Assembly (NCBI GenBank): GCA_035532555.1
Contig: DATKQS010000002.1
Coordinates: forward strand, 1 to 64,000
DNA length: 64,000 nucleotides
Reading direction: 5' to 3'
Source of the DNA: Thermoplasmata archaeon
Lineage (GTDB): Archaea; Thermoplasmatota; Thermoplasmata; Lutacidiplasmatales; UBA184
Shown here: one piece after another, positions 1 to 8,157 of the stretch
Position numbering within the stretch: position 1 is the first letter of the stretch
Layout: each line of letters starts with the position of its first letter
Program-made: the position numbers and the translations under genes
Notes under the pieces: generated by a model
Told to the model about the DNA's origin: nothing
What the model saw: the letters and a program-made list of their open reading frames with translations, nothing else
Database searches by the model: none

Positions 1-2
1 GG

Positions 3-314
3 GCGAGGGAGCTCGGGGTGGGGGAGGAGGTAGAGGGAGGTGCTGGCGGTAACGCAGGGCCTGGGCGCGGGCTCGGGCCCACTGGAGCTGGTCGGGAGTC
101 GGGGCGAGGAGGGGGGTCGGAACTAATTTCCGTACTCCAGAAGCTTCAACGGTTGGTTGCCTTGTGCGTCTCGAACGCACTCGGGATCGGCTCGCTGTTC
201 GGGTACGGTGCGCGCATCGCTCCAGCCACGCACGGGAACCGCTGGGCGTGGGCCGTTGCTCCTGCCGCCGTCGGGATCGGCCTGTTGACCCTTTCCTACC
301 TCACGCACGGGTGA
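3..314 (+). CDS. C-terminal part of a possible membrane protein (partial)
   Basis: The reading frame is open from the window edge to a TGA and has no recognisable family. The first 35 or so residues are Gly/Glu/Arg-rich low complexity. The last 60 hold two hydrophobic stretches, around LVALCVSNALGIGSLFGYG and WAVAPAAVGIGLLTLSYL, that could be two membrane segments. Third codon positions in the second half are GC-rich as in neighbouring genes, which favours coding. The true start lies before the window or at the ATG at 18. It may be a chance ORF. Confidence 0.35.
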   Translation, partial: ARELGVGEEVEGGAGGNAGPGRGLGPTGAGRESGRGGGSELISVLQKLQRLVALCVSNALGIGSLFGYGARIAPATHGNRWAWAVAPAAVGIGLLTLSYLTHG

Positions 315-346
315 GGGCGTCTCGGCGAAAGCGGCCTCGCGCAATG

Positions 347-354
347 CTAAATAC
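347..354 (+). promoter_or_regulatory. TATA box of the aromatic amino acid operon
   Basis: The motif CTAAATAC lies 31 nt upstream of the ATG at 378. That is the same box-to-start spacing seen at about ten other leaderless genes in the window, so transcription should begin at or next to this ATG. Confidence 0.6.
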
Positions 355-377
355 CGGGGTCCCCGTGGGGGGACTTG

Positions 378-449
378 ATGACCGGCCGGCGGAGCGGCGG
401 AGAGCAAGCCGAGGTCCCGACGGGGACGGTCAGTACCTGGCTCTGGTGA
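378..449 (+). CDS. Candidate Trp-rich leader peptide of the aromatic/trp operon (23 aa)
   Basis: This short ORF begins at the predicted transcription start, so its mRNA would be leaderless, and ends ...TVSTWLW-stop. Two of its last three codons are tryptophan codons (438-440 and 444-446). It lies about 100 nt upstream of aroA', the first gene of an operon that ends with all seven trp genes. Trp codons just before a stop, followed by RNA hairpins, resemble bacterial trp leader peptides. Both Trp codons sit in the loop of a hairpin whose 3' arm contains the stop codon. The ORF and spacing are seen directly; the regulatory role is inferred. Confidence 0.55.
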   Translation: MTGRRSGGEQAEVPTGTVSTWLW

Positions 450-452
450 CCG
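414..452 (+). promoter_or_regulatory. Leader RNA hairpins overlapping the Trp codons
   Basis: GTCCC (414-418) pairs with GGGAC (423-427) around a GACG loop. CGGTCA (427-432) pairs with TGACCG (447-452) and encloses the two Trp codons. The arm at 423-427 can instead pair with GTCCC at 472-476, inside the downstream terminator-like hairpin. The leader therefore has mutually exclusive pairings, as expected of an attenuator. The pairing was found by eye; no energies were computed. Confidence 0.45.
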
Positions 453-485
453 GGGAGCGCCCGGACGGCGCGTCCCACTTTTGTT
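453..485 (+). terminator. Terminator-like hairpin and U-tract in the aro/trp leader
   Basis: GGGAGCGCC (453-461) pairs with GGCGC-G-TCCC (467-476) around a CGGAC loop, giving a 9-bp stem with one bulged G. It is followed by TTTTGTT at 479-485. It lies between the leader peptide stop and the first operon gene, where a conditional terminator would be expected. Confidence 0.45.
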
Positions 486-549
486 GAACCCGAGAGTGGT
501 TCGGCCTCCGGAGCTTCCCTCACCACATGAAACGTAGGAGGAGGAAAAA

Positions 550-1302
550 ATGTACGGAAAAACGATCCGGCTGCGCAGGATATTCCCGAACGAACGTCGG
601 CGCTTGTTCTCGGTTCCGCTCGACCATTCGGTCTCGATGGGGCCCATCGATGGGCTGGAGGACGCCCCGACGCTCGTGCGGGAGCTCCAGGACTCGGGTG
701 TCGACATGGTCGTCGTCACCAAGGGAGCCGTAGGACCGCTCGTCCCGGTGCTCGCGCCCACCACCCTTCTCGGCATCCACGTCTCGGCGTCGACGAGCCT
801 CGCGCCGAACTCGAACCTCAAGGTGCTTGTCGGGACCGCCGAAGAGGCGGTAGCGCTCGGGGCGGACCTCCTCTCGATCCAGGTCAATTTCGGGATCGCG
901 GAGGAAGGTGAGATGTTGCGTTCCCTCGGGATCGCCGCCGATCAATGCCGCACGATCGGGCTGCCGTTGATGTGCATGACCTACGTCAAGAAGCCGAACG
1001 GAGGCACGCCGGAGGAGATCCGGCACGCCTGCCGTGCCGCGGCCGACACCGGCGCCGATATCGTCAAGACGGGGTACCCAGGCTCGCTCGAAGAGTACCG
1101 GCGCCTCGTCCGTACGACCCCGGTCCCGCTGCTCCTCGGGGGAGGGGCCCGACTCGACGAGGACTCGGAGTTCTTGCGCCTCGTCCACGAGACCGTGAGC
1201 GCCGGCGCCGCGGGGATCTGCATCGGACGTAACCTCTTCCAGCGGAAGCCGGTCTCCGCGATCGCGCGACCGATCGCCGACATCCTTCACGGTGCGGCCT
1301 AG
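550..1302 (+). CDS. aroA': 2-amino-3,7-dideoxy-D-threo-hept-6-ulosonate (ADH) synthase
   Basis: This DeoC/LacD-type class I aldolase performs the first step of the archaeal shikimate route, joining aspartate semialdehyde to a deoxyketohexose phosphate to give ADH. The 250-aa length matches the family. The Schiff-base lysine is K173 in DIVKTGYPGS. D25/H26 in PLDHSV and Y145 in CMTYVKK are in the expected active-site positions. The start is supported by a strong Shine-Dalgarno (GGAGGAGG) just upstream. It is the first large gene of a fifteen-gene operon that also encodes the two enzymes making its aspartate semialdehyde substrate. Confidence 0.93.
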   Translation: MYGKTIRLRRIFPNERRRLFSVPLDHSVSMGPIDGLEDAPTLVRELQDSGVDMVVVTKGAVGPLVPVLAPTTLLGIHVSASTSLAPNSNLKVLVGTAEEAVALGADLLSIQVNFGIAEEGEMLRSLGIAADQCRTIGLPLMCMTYVKKPNGGTPEEIRHACRAAADTGADIVKTGYPGSLEEYRRLVRTTPVPLLLGGGARLDEDSEFLRLVHETVSAGAAGICIGRNLFQRKPVSAIARPIADILHGAA

Positions 1303-1307
1303 ATCCC

Positions 1308-2339
1308 ATGACGATGGACCGGCTCGTCCTCTGCCCGACGGCGACCGAGGTCGCGGAGATCCGCGCATTCCTCGCGCGGGCCGAGCGACGCGGATTCCAT
1401 CGCTTCCTCGTTCCGGCGACGAGCGTCGCGGAGGAGTCGACCGCCGGTCGGCAACTGTACTCGCGAGTCGGTGATCGGATCGTTGGGCCCGCCCCCAGCC
1501 GGGAGGAGATCCCCGTCGTCTCGGTCTCGGCCCCCGCGGATATGGACACCGTGATCGACCGCCTGCGTCTCGGGCACCGTGTCGCGGTGCGCTGGAGCCA
1601 GGAGCGCGTCATTCCTCTAGAGAACCTCGTGGCCGCTCGTTCCCGACCGGGCACCTTGTGGGTCGTGACCCAGAGGACCGAAGAGATTCCCGGATTCCTA
1701 GGTGCGCTCGAACATGGGGCGGACACCATCGTCATCGAGCTTGGCTCGCCCGATGCCATCGATGCGCTCGAGGCGGTGCTCGAGAGCCAGGCGATCCCGC
1801 TGACTCTCGAGCGCGTCCCCATCCGTAGGATCGTTCCCGTGGGAGGAGGCGATCGTGTGATCGTCGATACGACCTCGCTCCTCCGGCCCGAGGAAGGGCT
1901 CTTGGTGGGGAGCGCAGCCGCCTTCCTACTCCACGTCGCCAGCGAGGCGATCGGGTCCCGTTACACCCGCCCGCGGCCCTTCCGTGTCAACGCCGGCGCG
2001 GCCCATTCCTACACTTTGCTCGCCAACGGCGAGACCCGGTACCTCAGCGAGCTCGTCGCAGGGGATGCGGTGCTCGTCGCAAGCTCGGACGGCTCGTCGC
2101 GCTCGGCCCGCGTCGGCCGCATCAAGATCGAGCGCCGCCCGCTCGTGCTCATCGAGGTCGAGCGCGGCGGCCGCCTGTTCACGGTCTTCCTCCAAGAGGC
2201 AGAGACCGTCCGACTGACCACGCCCGATGGACGGATCGCAACGACCGACCTTCACGCGGGAAACGAGGTATTGGGGGTCTCGCTCGTCGCGGGCCGTCAT
2301 CTCGGCATGGCCGTCGCGGAAACGATCGAGGAACGATGA
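1308..2339 (+). CDS. aroB': 3-dehydroquinate synthase II (archaeal type)
   Basis: It converts ADH to 3-dehydroquinate by NAD-dependent oxidative deamination and cyclisation, replacing bacterial AroB. The 343-aa protein carries the family signature GSRYTRPRPFRVNAGAAHSY in its middle (about 216-235), followed by the C-terminal beta-rich half. It starts five bases after aroA' ends, and its stop overlaps the aroD-aroE start (ATGA). The pairing of aroA' and aroB' is diagnostic of archaea that lack DAHP synthase. Confidence 0.93.
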   Translation: MTMDRLVLCPTATEVAEIRAFLARAERRGFHRFLVPATSVAEESTAGRQLYSRVGDRIVGPAPSREEIPVVSVSAPADMDTVIDRLRLGHRVAVRWSQERVIPLENLVAARSRPGTLWVVTQRTEEIPGFLGALEHGADTIVIELGSPDAIDALEAVLESQAIPLTLERVPIRRIVPVGGGDRVIVDTTSLLRPEEGLLVGSAAAFLLHVASEAIGSRYTRPRPFRVNAGAAHSYTLLANGETRYLSELVAGDAVLVASSDGSSRSARVGRIKIERRPLVLIEVERGGRLFTVFLQEAETVRLTTPDGRIATTDLHAGNEVLGVSLVAGRHLGMAVAETIEER

Positions 2340-3850
2340 CAGAGCACCTTCCGCTCGTGATCGTGACGATCCCCTCCCGCACGCCGGTGGCGACGCGAGC
2401 GGAGGTGGCCGAGCTCCTCCCGCAGGGCGCGGATGCGGTGGAAATCCGCTTCGATCGCTGGGCCCGCGAGGACCTTCCCCGCGCGGCCGAGCTGTTCCCG
2501 AGCCCTCTCCCGATGCTCGCCACGTACCGCTCCACCGCGGAGGGAGGCGCAGGGCTCGATGATCTTCGCGATCGGACGGACATCCTGACCGCGCTCGCCG
2601 ATCTGCCGTTCACCTACCTCGATCTCGAGCTACGACGCGACCGCGCCTTGATCGCGAGCGTTGGGACCCGGGCGCACTGCCCGACCCTGATCCTCTCCTG
2701 CCATCTCCGGGCGAATGACACCGCGGAGAAGATCTCCGAGCTCCTCTCGGGCCACCAGCCTCGCGGTGCGATCGCCAAAGTAGTGCTGCCCTGCGGCGTC
2801 GGCCGATTCTACCGAGAGGTGCGTCCACTGCTCCACCCCGGAGGGAGCCCGCACCCGGAGATCGTCCTTACGACCGGCGCTTCGGGATCTCTCGTGCGAG
2901 CCCTCGCCCCTCGCTTCGGGCTCGCCGCTGTGTTCGCGGCGCCTCCGGCTCGGGGGCTCAGGGCCAGGGGAGAGGCCGCGGTGGAACCGTCCCAACTCCC
3001 CGTGGACCGACTTCGACGGTTCTACGATGCCGGCGAGTTCGGCCGGCTCTTCGCAGTGACCGGTCACCCGATCGACCACTCGCTGTCGCCCGATGTCCAC
3101 ACCTTGTGGATGGCGGAGGAAGGGAAACCCGGCCTCTATCTCGCGCTCGACATCGAATCGGAGGAGGAGCTTGCGCGTGTGCTCCGTCCGCTGGGCGAGG
3201 ACGGGCTTCGGGGGATGAACGTCACCCATCCGTGGAAGGACGCTGCGCTGCGTCTCGCCGACCGATGCGGGCGTGCCGCCGAGCAGGCCGGCTGCGCGAA
3301 CGCTCTCGTTCGCACCGGTCGGGTCTGGCGTGCGGAGAACTTCGATGTGAGCGCCATGCTCCGTCGCCTCAGGGAACTTCGGGAATCCGGCGCCTGGACC
3401 GACGACCGTCTCCTCGTGCTCGGGACGGGAGGTGCGGCCCGTGCCACCCTCGTCGCCGCCTCCGAGCTCCATGCCAGCGCCGAGATTCTCGGGCGATCGG
3501 CCGGCCATGTCGCCCGCATCGCACGGGAGTTCGGGACGGAGGTATCCCGACCGTCGTCGGCTCCTGCGTCGCTCATCGTCCATGCGACGCCTGCCGGCCG
3601 CTCGGACGTTCCTGCGCTCGACATCCCCTGGGCGGGGCGATGCGGACCGGGCACGTACGTCCTCGATTTTGTCTACCGGCCGGATCGGCCCTTCCTGAGG
3701 GACATGACGATCCAGGGCGGAGGTACGTACGAGGACGGCGGCCGGCTCCTCGTCTATCAGGCGGCCGAGAGCTTCGGAGCCTTCTGGGACGCGCGCCCCT
3801 CGCTCGCGCTCGAGCAGAAGGCCCTTCAGGAGGTTCTGTGCGCGGCGTAG
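2336..3850 (+). CDS. aroDE: Bifunctional 3-dehydroquinate dehydratase / shikimate dehydrogenase
   Basis: This 504-aa fusion has a type I dehydroquinase at residues 1-225 and a shikimate dehydrogenase at 235-504. The dehydratase has the Schiff-base lysine K148 (GAIAKVVLPC) and the catalytic histidine H123 (LILSCHLR). The dehydrogenase has the substrate motif SLSP (249-252), the catalytic lysine K301 in NVTHPWK and the nucleotide-binding loop VLGTGGAARA near 361-370. Together they turn dehydroquinate into shikimate. The domain order is the one known from plants; many archaea keep the two as separate genes. The start overlaps the aroB' stop. Confidence 0.93.
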   Translation: MTEHLPLVIVTIPSRTPVATRAEVAELLPQGADAVEIRFDRWAREDLPRAAELFPSPLPMLATYRSTAEGGAGLDDLRDRTDILTALADLPFTYLDLELRRDRALIASVGTRAHCPTLILSCHLRANDTAEKISELLSGHQPRGAIAKVVLPCGVGRFYREVRPLLHPGGSPHPEIVLTTGASGSLVRALAPRFGLAAVFAAPPARGLRARGEAAVEPSQLPVDRLRRFYDAGEFGRLFAVTGHPIDHSLSPDVHTLWMAEEGKPGLYLALDIESEEELARVLRPLGEDGLRGMNVTHPWKDAALRLADRCGRAAEQAGCANALVRTGRVWRAENFDVSAMLRRLRELRESGAWTDDRLLVLGTGGAARATLVAASELHASAEILGRSAGHVARIAREFGTEVSRPSSAPASLIVHATPAGRSDVPALDIPWAGRCGPGTYVLDFVYRPDRPFLRDMTIQGGGTYEDGGRLLVYQAAESFGAFWDARPSLALEQKALQEVLCAA

Positions 3851-4719
3851 CGGCGGCGTCGGGAGCGATCACGTTCGTCAACGCCCTGGCCGCCGGCATC
3901 GGCGCCGCCGCGGCCGTCACGCTGGACGTCAAGGTGGAGGTCGACCTCGATCTCGAGCCGCGCCACGGACCCGGCGCCACCACGATCGCGCCCCCCAGCG
4001 ACACTCCGCTCGTGCGCGCCGCCGTCGAGGCCGGGCTGGAGCGGTTCGCGCCCGGTGGCGCCCCGTCGGTCCAGGTCCGAATCCGCTCTTCGATCCCGTC
4101 CGCGTGCGGGTTGAAGAGTTCCTCCGCCGTGAGCGGTGCGGTCCTCGCGGCCGTGGCTCGAGCCGTCGGCGTGGCCGCCGATGCCACGACCCTCGCACGG
4201 ATATCGGCGGACCTCTCTCAGAGGATCGGCCTGAGCGCGACGGGAGCGTTCGATGACGCGTTCGCGGCGCTCGCCGGAGGCGCGGTCATCACGGACAACG
4301 CGGCGCGCGCCGTGCTCTGGTCCGGGGAGGCTCCCGCGGGGCTCGCCGTTCTCCTCTGGATACCTTCCGCGCACCATCGCCCGTCCACCGAATGGCACGA
4401 TAGGTTCCGTGCGCGTGCTGCGGAGGCTCGGCCGGCGATCGACGCGGCGCTCGGGGGAGATCTGTTGGGAGCGATGGAACGCAACACCGAGCTCGTCGAA
4501 TCTATCCTCGGCTACGACTACGGCGAACTTCGTCGGCAACTCGCCGAGCGCGGCGCCACGGCAAGCGGAGTGAGCGGACTTGGTCCCGCCCTTGCAGTCC
4601 TGGCACCTCCCGAGCGCGCGGATGCGGTGCGGAGCACCCTCGCTTCCCGGGGTGGGGAGGTACGTGCGGTCGACTTCCGACCACGCGCCCGCATCGAGCC
4701 GATCGAGGAGGCCTCATGA
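3838..4719 (+). CDS. aroK: Shikimate kinase, archaeal GHMP type
   Basis: It phosphorylates shikimate at the 3-hydroxyl with ATP. The protein belongs to the GHMP kinase superfamily, unrelated to bacterial AroK. The GHMP phosphate-binding motif is IPSACGLKSSSAVSG at residues 86-100. The GTG start at 3838 overlaps the end of aroD-aroE and has the Shine-Dalgarno AGGAGGT four bases upstream. The frame stays open far upstream, but that part runs inside aroD-aroE and is not coding. The length of 293 aa is normal. Confidence 0.92.
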   Translation: MRGVAAASGAITFVNALAAGIGAAAAVTLDVKVEVDLDLEPRHGPGATTIAPPSDTPLVRAAVEAGLERFAPGGAPSVQVRIRSSIPSACGLKSSSAVSGAVLAAVARAVGVAADATTLARISADLSQRIGLSATGAFDDAFAALAGGAVITDNAARAVLWSGEAPAGLAVLLWIPSAHHRPSTEWHDRFRARAAEARPAIDAALGGDLLGAMERNTELVESILGYDYGELRRQLAERGATASGVSGLGPALAVLAPPERADAVRSTLASRGGEVRAVDFRPRARIEPIEEAS

Positions 4720-5993
4720 TCCGCACGGTGAATCCCGGCGTTGCGCGAGGGCGGCTCACCCCGCCGCCCTCCAAGAGCTACACTCACCGTGCCTTGGTCG
4801 CGGCCCACCTCTCCGGTCGCCGGGCCACCGTCCTTCGGCCGCTGGATTCGAACGACACGCGCGCCACCGCCCGTGGCCTCGCTGCGCTCGGCTCGCGCGT
4901 GCGATTCGCCGCGGACCGGTGGCAGATCCAGCCCGCGCCGGTGGCGACCGACCGCCTTCGGACGATCGATTGCGGCGAGTCGGGAACGACGCTGAGGTTC
5001 CTGACGGCACTCGCGGCACTCTCCGACCGACCGATCCGGATCACGGGACGAGGACGCCTCCCCGCTCGACCGATGTTGGATCTGTACGACGCATTGCGCA
5101 CGCTCGGAGCACGAATCTCTCCCGAACACGAGGACCGGGCCCTTCCGTGCACGATCCGCGGACCGATCTCCGCGGGCCGCATCGACGTGCGGTCCGACGA
5201 GACCTCGCAGTATCTCTCCGCCCTATTGATGGCCCTGCCGCGCGTCGAGGGTCGATCGGAGATCCGACTGCAAGGGCCTTTGGTCTCACGAACGTACGTC
5301 CAGGCGACCTGCGCGGTCCTGAATGCCTATGGGGTCCGGATCGTTGTGCGGCCGCGAGCCTACCGCGTCGACGGGCCGCAGACGTTCCGGGCCACTCCCT
5401 TCACCGTACCCAGCGACGCCTCGTCGGCCGCGTACTTTTGGGCGGCCGCTGCCCTCACAGGCGGGGATGTGACCGTGACGGGGCTCGACCGGCGATGGCC
5501 GCAGGCCGATCTTGCGCTGCTCGATATCCTGCGCCGGATGGGCGCGTCCGTTCGCTGCGGTCGATTCGCGACCGAAGTGACCGGCTCGGTCCGTCGAGGG
5601 ATCTCGGTCGATCTAACGAACTCGCCGGACCTGTACCCGCTCGTGGGAGTCCTCGCCGCAGGAGTCCCGGGCCGCCGGAGCCGTCTTCGAGGGGCGGCGC
5701 ACGTGCGGCTGAAGGAGTCCGATCGGTTCGCCGAGACCGCGCGCATCGTGCGCGCGATGGGTGCACGCGTCGAGACCGCGGGAGGAGAGCTGAGCATCCT
5801 AGGCACCGGCGTTCCCCGGTCGCTCTCGCTCCGGGATCTCGACGATCATCGCCTCGTCATGAGCGCGGCGGTGGGCGCTCTCGCCGCGCGTTCGCCATCC
5901 CACCTGGGGGACGGGCGGGCGGTTCGAAAATCGTTCCCCGGATTCTGGGATGCCCTGTCCCGCGTGGTGCACGAGCGAGGGACCGCATCATGA
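4716..5993 (+). CDS. aroA: 3-phosphoshikimate 1-carboxyvinyltransferase (EPSP synthase)
   Basis: It transfers the enolpyruvyl group of PEP to shikimate-3-phosphate. The 425-aa protein has the expected motifs in order: PPSKSYTHRAL near residue 17, DCGESGTTLRFL near 85, the catalytic aspartate region NSPDLYPLVG, LKESDRFAE, and the C-terminal DDHRLVMSAAV. The ATGA overlap with aroK fixes the start. The stop overlaps the aroC start. Confidence 0.95.
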   Translation: MIRTVNPGVARGRLTPPPSKSYTHRALVAAHLSGRRATVLRPLDSNDTRATARGLAALGSRVRFAADRWQIQPAPVATDRLRTIDCGESGTTLRFLTALAALSDRPIRITGRGRLPARPMLDLYDALRTLGARISPEHEDRALPCTIRGPISAGRIDVRSDETSQYLSALLMALPRVEGRSEIRLQGPLVSRTYVQATCAVLNAYGVRIVVRPRAYRVDGPQTFRATPFTVPSDASSAAYFWAAAALTGGDVTVTGLDRRWPQADLALLDILRRMGASVRCGRFATEVTGSVRRGISVDLTNSPDLYPLVGVLAAGVPGRRSRLRGAAHVRLKESDRFAETARIVRAMGARVETAGGELSILGTGVPRSLSLRDLDDHRLVMSAAVGALAARSPSHLGDGRAVRKSFPGFWDALSRVVHERGTAS

Positions 5994-7075
5994 TGGAGTT
6001 CGGCGAGCGCTATCGGGTCGCGCTGTTCGGGACCAGCCATGGCCCCGAGGTCGGGGTCGAGATCCACGGGATCCCGCCCGGACACGATATCGACGTGGGA
6101 GCGATCCAGCGTGAGCTCGACCGTCGCAGGCCGGTCGGCCGACGCCTCGCCACGAAGCGCCAGGAAGAGGATCGGATGGTCATCGACCGAGGCGTGGTGG
6201 ACGGCCGGACCGACGGGGGATCGTTTCGGGCCCACGTCGCGAACGAGGACGTCCAGCGCGCGGCGTACGACCGGATGCGGGATCTGCCTCGCCCCGGTCA
6301 TGCGGACTACCCGGCGCGGGTCCGGTACGGGCCCGAGGCGGACCTCTCCGGCGGGGGCATCTTCTCCGGCCGCATGACGGTCGGGCTCGTGATCGCCGGA
6401 GCGCTGGCCCGGCAGCTTCTCGCCCCAATCGGCGTGGATCTGGTCGGATTCACGCGGAGCATCGGCGCGGTCGACGCCTTGATCGATCCGTCCCTGACGC
6501 TTGGGGAGACCCGTGGACGGGCGAGCGCCAACGAGGTGGCCTGCCCCGATCCCACCGCAGCCCTGCGGATGGAGGAGGAGATCGCCACCGCCCGACGATC
6601 CGGGGACAGCGTCGGGGGCGTCGTCGAGGTGCACATCCATGGTGTGCCGGTCGGCCTCGGCGAGCCATTCTTCGACTCGATCGAGGGTGAGATCGCGCAC
6701 GCGGTCTTCGCCATCCCCGCGGTCAAAGCGATCGAGTTCGGTGCGGGGTTCCGGGCGGCGCGCATGCGGGGGAGCGAGCACAACGACCCGTTCTGCTACG
6801 AGGACGGCCGGATCCGAACGACCTCGAACCACGCCGGCGGGATCCTGGGAGGCCTCGCCGACGGGATGCCGATTGTCTACCGCGTGGCCGTCAAGCCGAC
6901 GTCCTCCATCGCACGACCGCAGCAGACCGTCAACCTCGCCACCCACGCGCCCGCCGAGCTCGTCGTCACCGGGCGCCACGATCCCTGCATCGTTCCGCGT
7001 GCCGTCGTCGTGGTCGAGAACGTGGGTGCGATGGTCCTCGCCGATCTCGCCTATCGCGGAGGGTTCCTGTCGTGA
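5990..7075 (+). CDS. aroC: Chorismate synthase
   Basis: It converts EPSP to chorismate using reduced FMN. The family signatures are GTSHGPEVGVE near the N-terminus, HADYPARVRYG in the middle and RTTSNHAGGILGG towards the C-terminus. The length of 361 aa is typical. The start is ATGATG; the first ATG overlaps the aroA TGA (ATGA) and was chosen, though the second at 5993 is equally plausible. The long open frame upstream is the shadow of aroA. This completes the chorismate pathway within one operon. Confidence 0.94.
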   Translation: MMEFGERYRVALFGTSHGPEVGVEIHGIPPGHDIDVGAIQRELDRRRPVGRRLATKRQEEDRMVIDRGVVDGRTDGGSFRAHVANEDVQRAAYDRMRDLPRPGHADYPARVRYGPEADLSGGGIFSGRMTVGLVIAGALARQLLAPIGVDLVGFTRSIGAVDALIDPSLTLGETRGRASANEVACPDPTAALRMEEEIATARRSGDSVGGVVEVHIHGVPVGLGEPFFDSIEGEIAHAVFAIPAVKAIEFGAGFRAARMRGSEHNDPFCYEDGRIRTTSNHAGGILGGLADGMPIVYRVAVKPTSSIARPQQTVNLATHAPAELVVTGRHDPCIVPRAVVVVENVGAMVLADLAYRGGFLS

Positions 7076-8157
7076 GCGAAGACTCCCGGCAGATCCCGAG
7101 CGCCATCCTGGGCGCGAGCGGGTACATCGGCCAGCATTTCGCCCGCCTGCTCGGCGATCACCCGTTCTTCGCTCCCCCGATCCTCGTGGGGTCGGACCGC
7201 TCCGCGGGCCGGCCGCTCGAGGAGCTCTGGCAGCTCCCCGAAGATGTCCCCGGCGCGCTCGCCCGGCAACGGCTGCACCCCTTCACCCCTCGCGAGCTGC
7301 GCGCGCGCGGAGTGCGGGTGGTGTTCGGGGCCCTTCCCTCCGGCACCGCCGGGGTACTGGAATCCGAGTGCCGCCGGCGCGGCCTCCACGTCTTCAGCAA
7401 TTCCTCCGACCACCGCATGGACCCCGATGTTCCCCTCCTCGTCCCGGAGGTGAATGCGGCTCATCTTCGGATGCTCACCGCGCGACGGCGCCCCGGCGGG
7501 ATCCTCGTGACGAACCCGAACTGTACGGCGGCCGGCCTGGTGCTCGGACTCGCCCCGATCTGGAAGCTTCTCGCTCCCCGCGAGGTCCACCTCGCGAGCT
7601 ACCAAGCTCTGTCGGGGGCCGGGTTCCCGGGCGTCGCCTCGCTGTCGATCACCGACAACGTCGTGCCGTTCATCCGAGAGGAGGAGGAGAAGGTCGCCGA
7701 GGAGACCCGGCGCATGCTGGGGACCGCTCGCAACGGTCGGATCCATCCGCGGGCCGAACCGGTGCTCGCCCAGTGCGCCCGCGTGGGGGTTCGGGACGGT
7801 CACCTCGAAGCGATCACCGTCATCGCCCGTCGGCGTCCGAGCCGTGCCGAGATCCTGGATGCGTGGCGCCGCTTCGACCCGCTCGCGGGTGCACCTCTTC
7901 CCACGCTCCCCCACCCGCCGATCGTGCTGCGGAGCGAGCCCGACCGGCCCCAGCCCGTTCGCGACCGCTGGGCCGGGAACCCTCATCGCGCTCGAGGGAT
8001 GGCGGTCTCCATCGGCCGGGTGCGCTGGGAAGCGCCGTACCTCCGGTTCTACTTGCTCGTCCACAATGCGGTCCGCGGAGGAGCGGGCGGTTCGGTCTCG
8101 AATGCGGAGCTCGCGCACTCCTACGGACTCCTTGCCCCCTCCGGGAGGTCCCCGTGA
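7072..8157 (+). CDS. asd: Aspartate-semialdehyde dehydrogenase, archaeal type
   Basis: It reduces aspartyl phosphate with NADPH to aspartate semialdehyde. The N-terminal Rossmann motif is AILGASGYIGQ (11-21). The nucleophile is C151 in TNPNCTAAG, and the acid/base histidine is probably H244 in RVGVRDGHLE. The GTG start overlaps the aroC stop. No lysine, threonine or methionine genes accompany it. Its place between aroC and the trp genes makes sense because aspartate semialdehyde is a substrate of ADH synthase at the head of the operon. Confidence 0.92.
   Translation: MSEDSRQIPSAILGASGYIGQHFARLLGDHPFFAPPILVGSDRSAGRPLEELWQLPEDVPGALARQRLHPFTPRELRARGVRVVFGALPSGTAGVLESECRRRGLHVFSNSSDHRMDPDVPLLVPEVNAAHLRMLTARRRPGGILVTNPNCTAAGLVLGLAPIWKLLAPREVHLASYQALSGAGFPGVASLSITDNVVPFIREEEEKVAEETRRMLGTARNGRIHPRAEPVLAQCARVGVRDGHLEAITVIARRRPSRAEILDAWRRFDPLAGAPLPTLPHPPIVLRSEPDRPQPVRDRWAGNPHRARGMAVSIGRVRWEAPYLRFYLLVHNAVRGGAGGSVSNAELAHSYGLLAPSGRSP

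Noticed and set aside
360-490. Stand-alone small RNA gene
   Set aside because: Hairpins exist, but a leaderless peptide and the position before the operon are better explained as an operon leader. It has no tRNA, SRP or RNase P signature.
527-733. Basic ORF beginning MKRRRRKK upstream of aroA'
   Set aside because: It overlaps aroA' in another frame; its codons are the Shine-Dalgarno and aroA' start region.
123-887. Long minus-strand frame across the leader and aroA'
   Set aside because: Antisense frames of this length are common here because of high GC. It overlaps a clear gene and lacks any recognisable motif.
3106-3837. N-terminal extension of shikimate kinase
   Set aside because: This open frame runs inside aroD-aroE; a GTG with a strong Shine-Dalgarno at 3838 fits the family start.
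4580-5989. N-terminal extension of chorismate synthase
   Set aside because: Shadow of aroA; the family start is at 5990 or 5993.
6501-8153. N-terminal extension of aspartokinase
   Set aside because: Open frame inside aroC and asd; the GTG at 8154 is the operon-type start.
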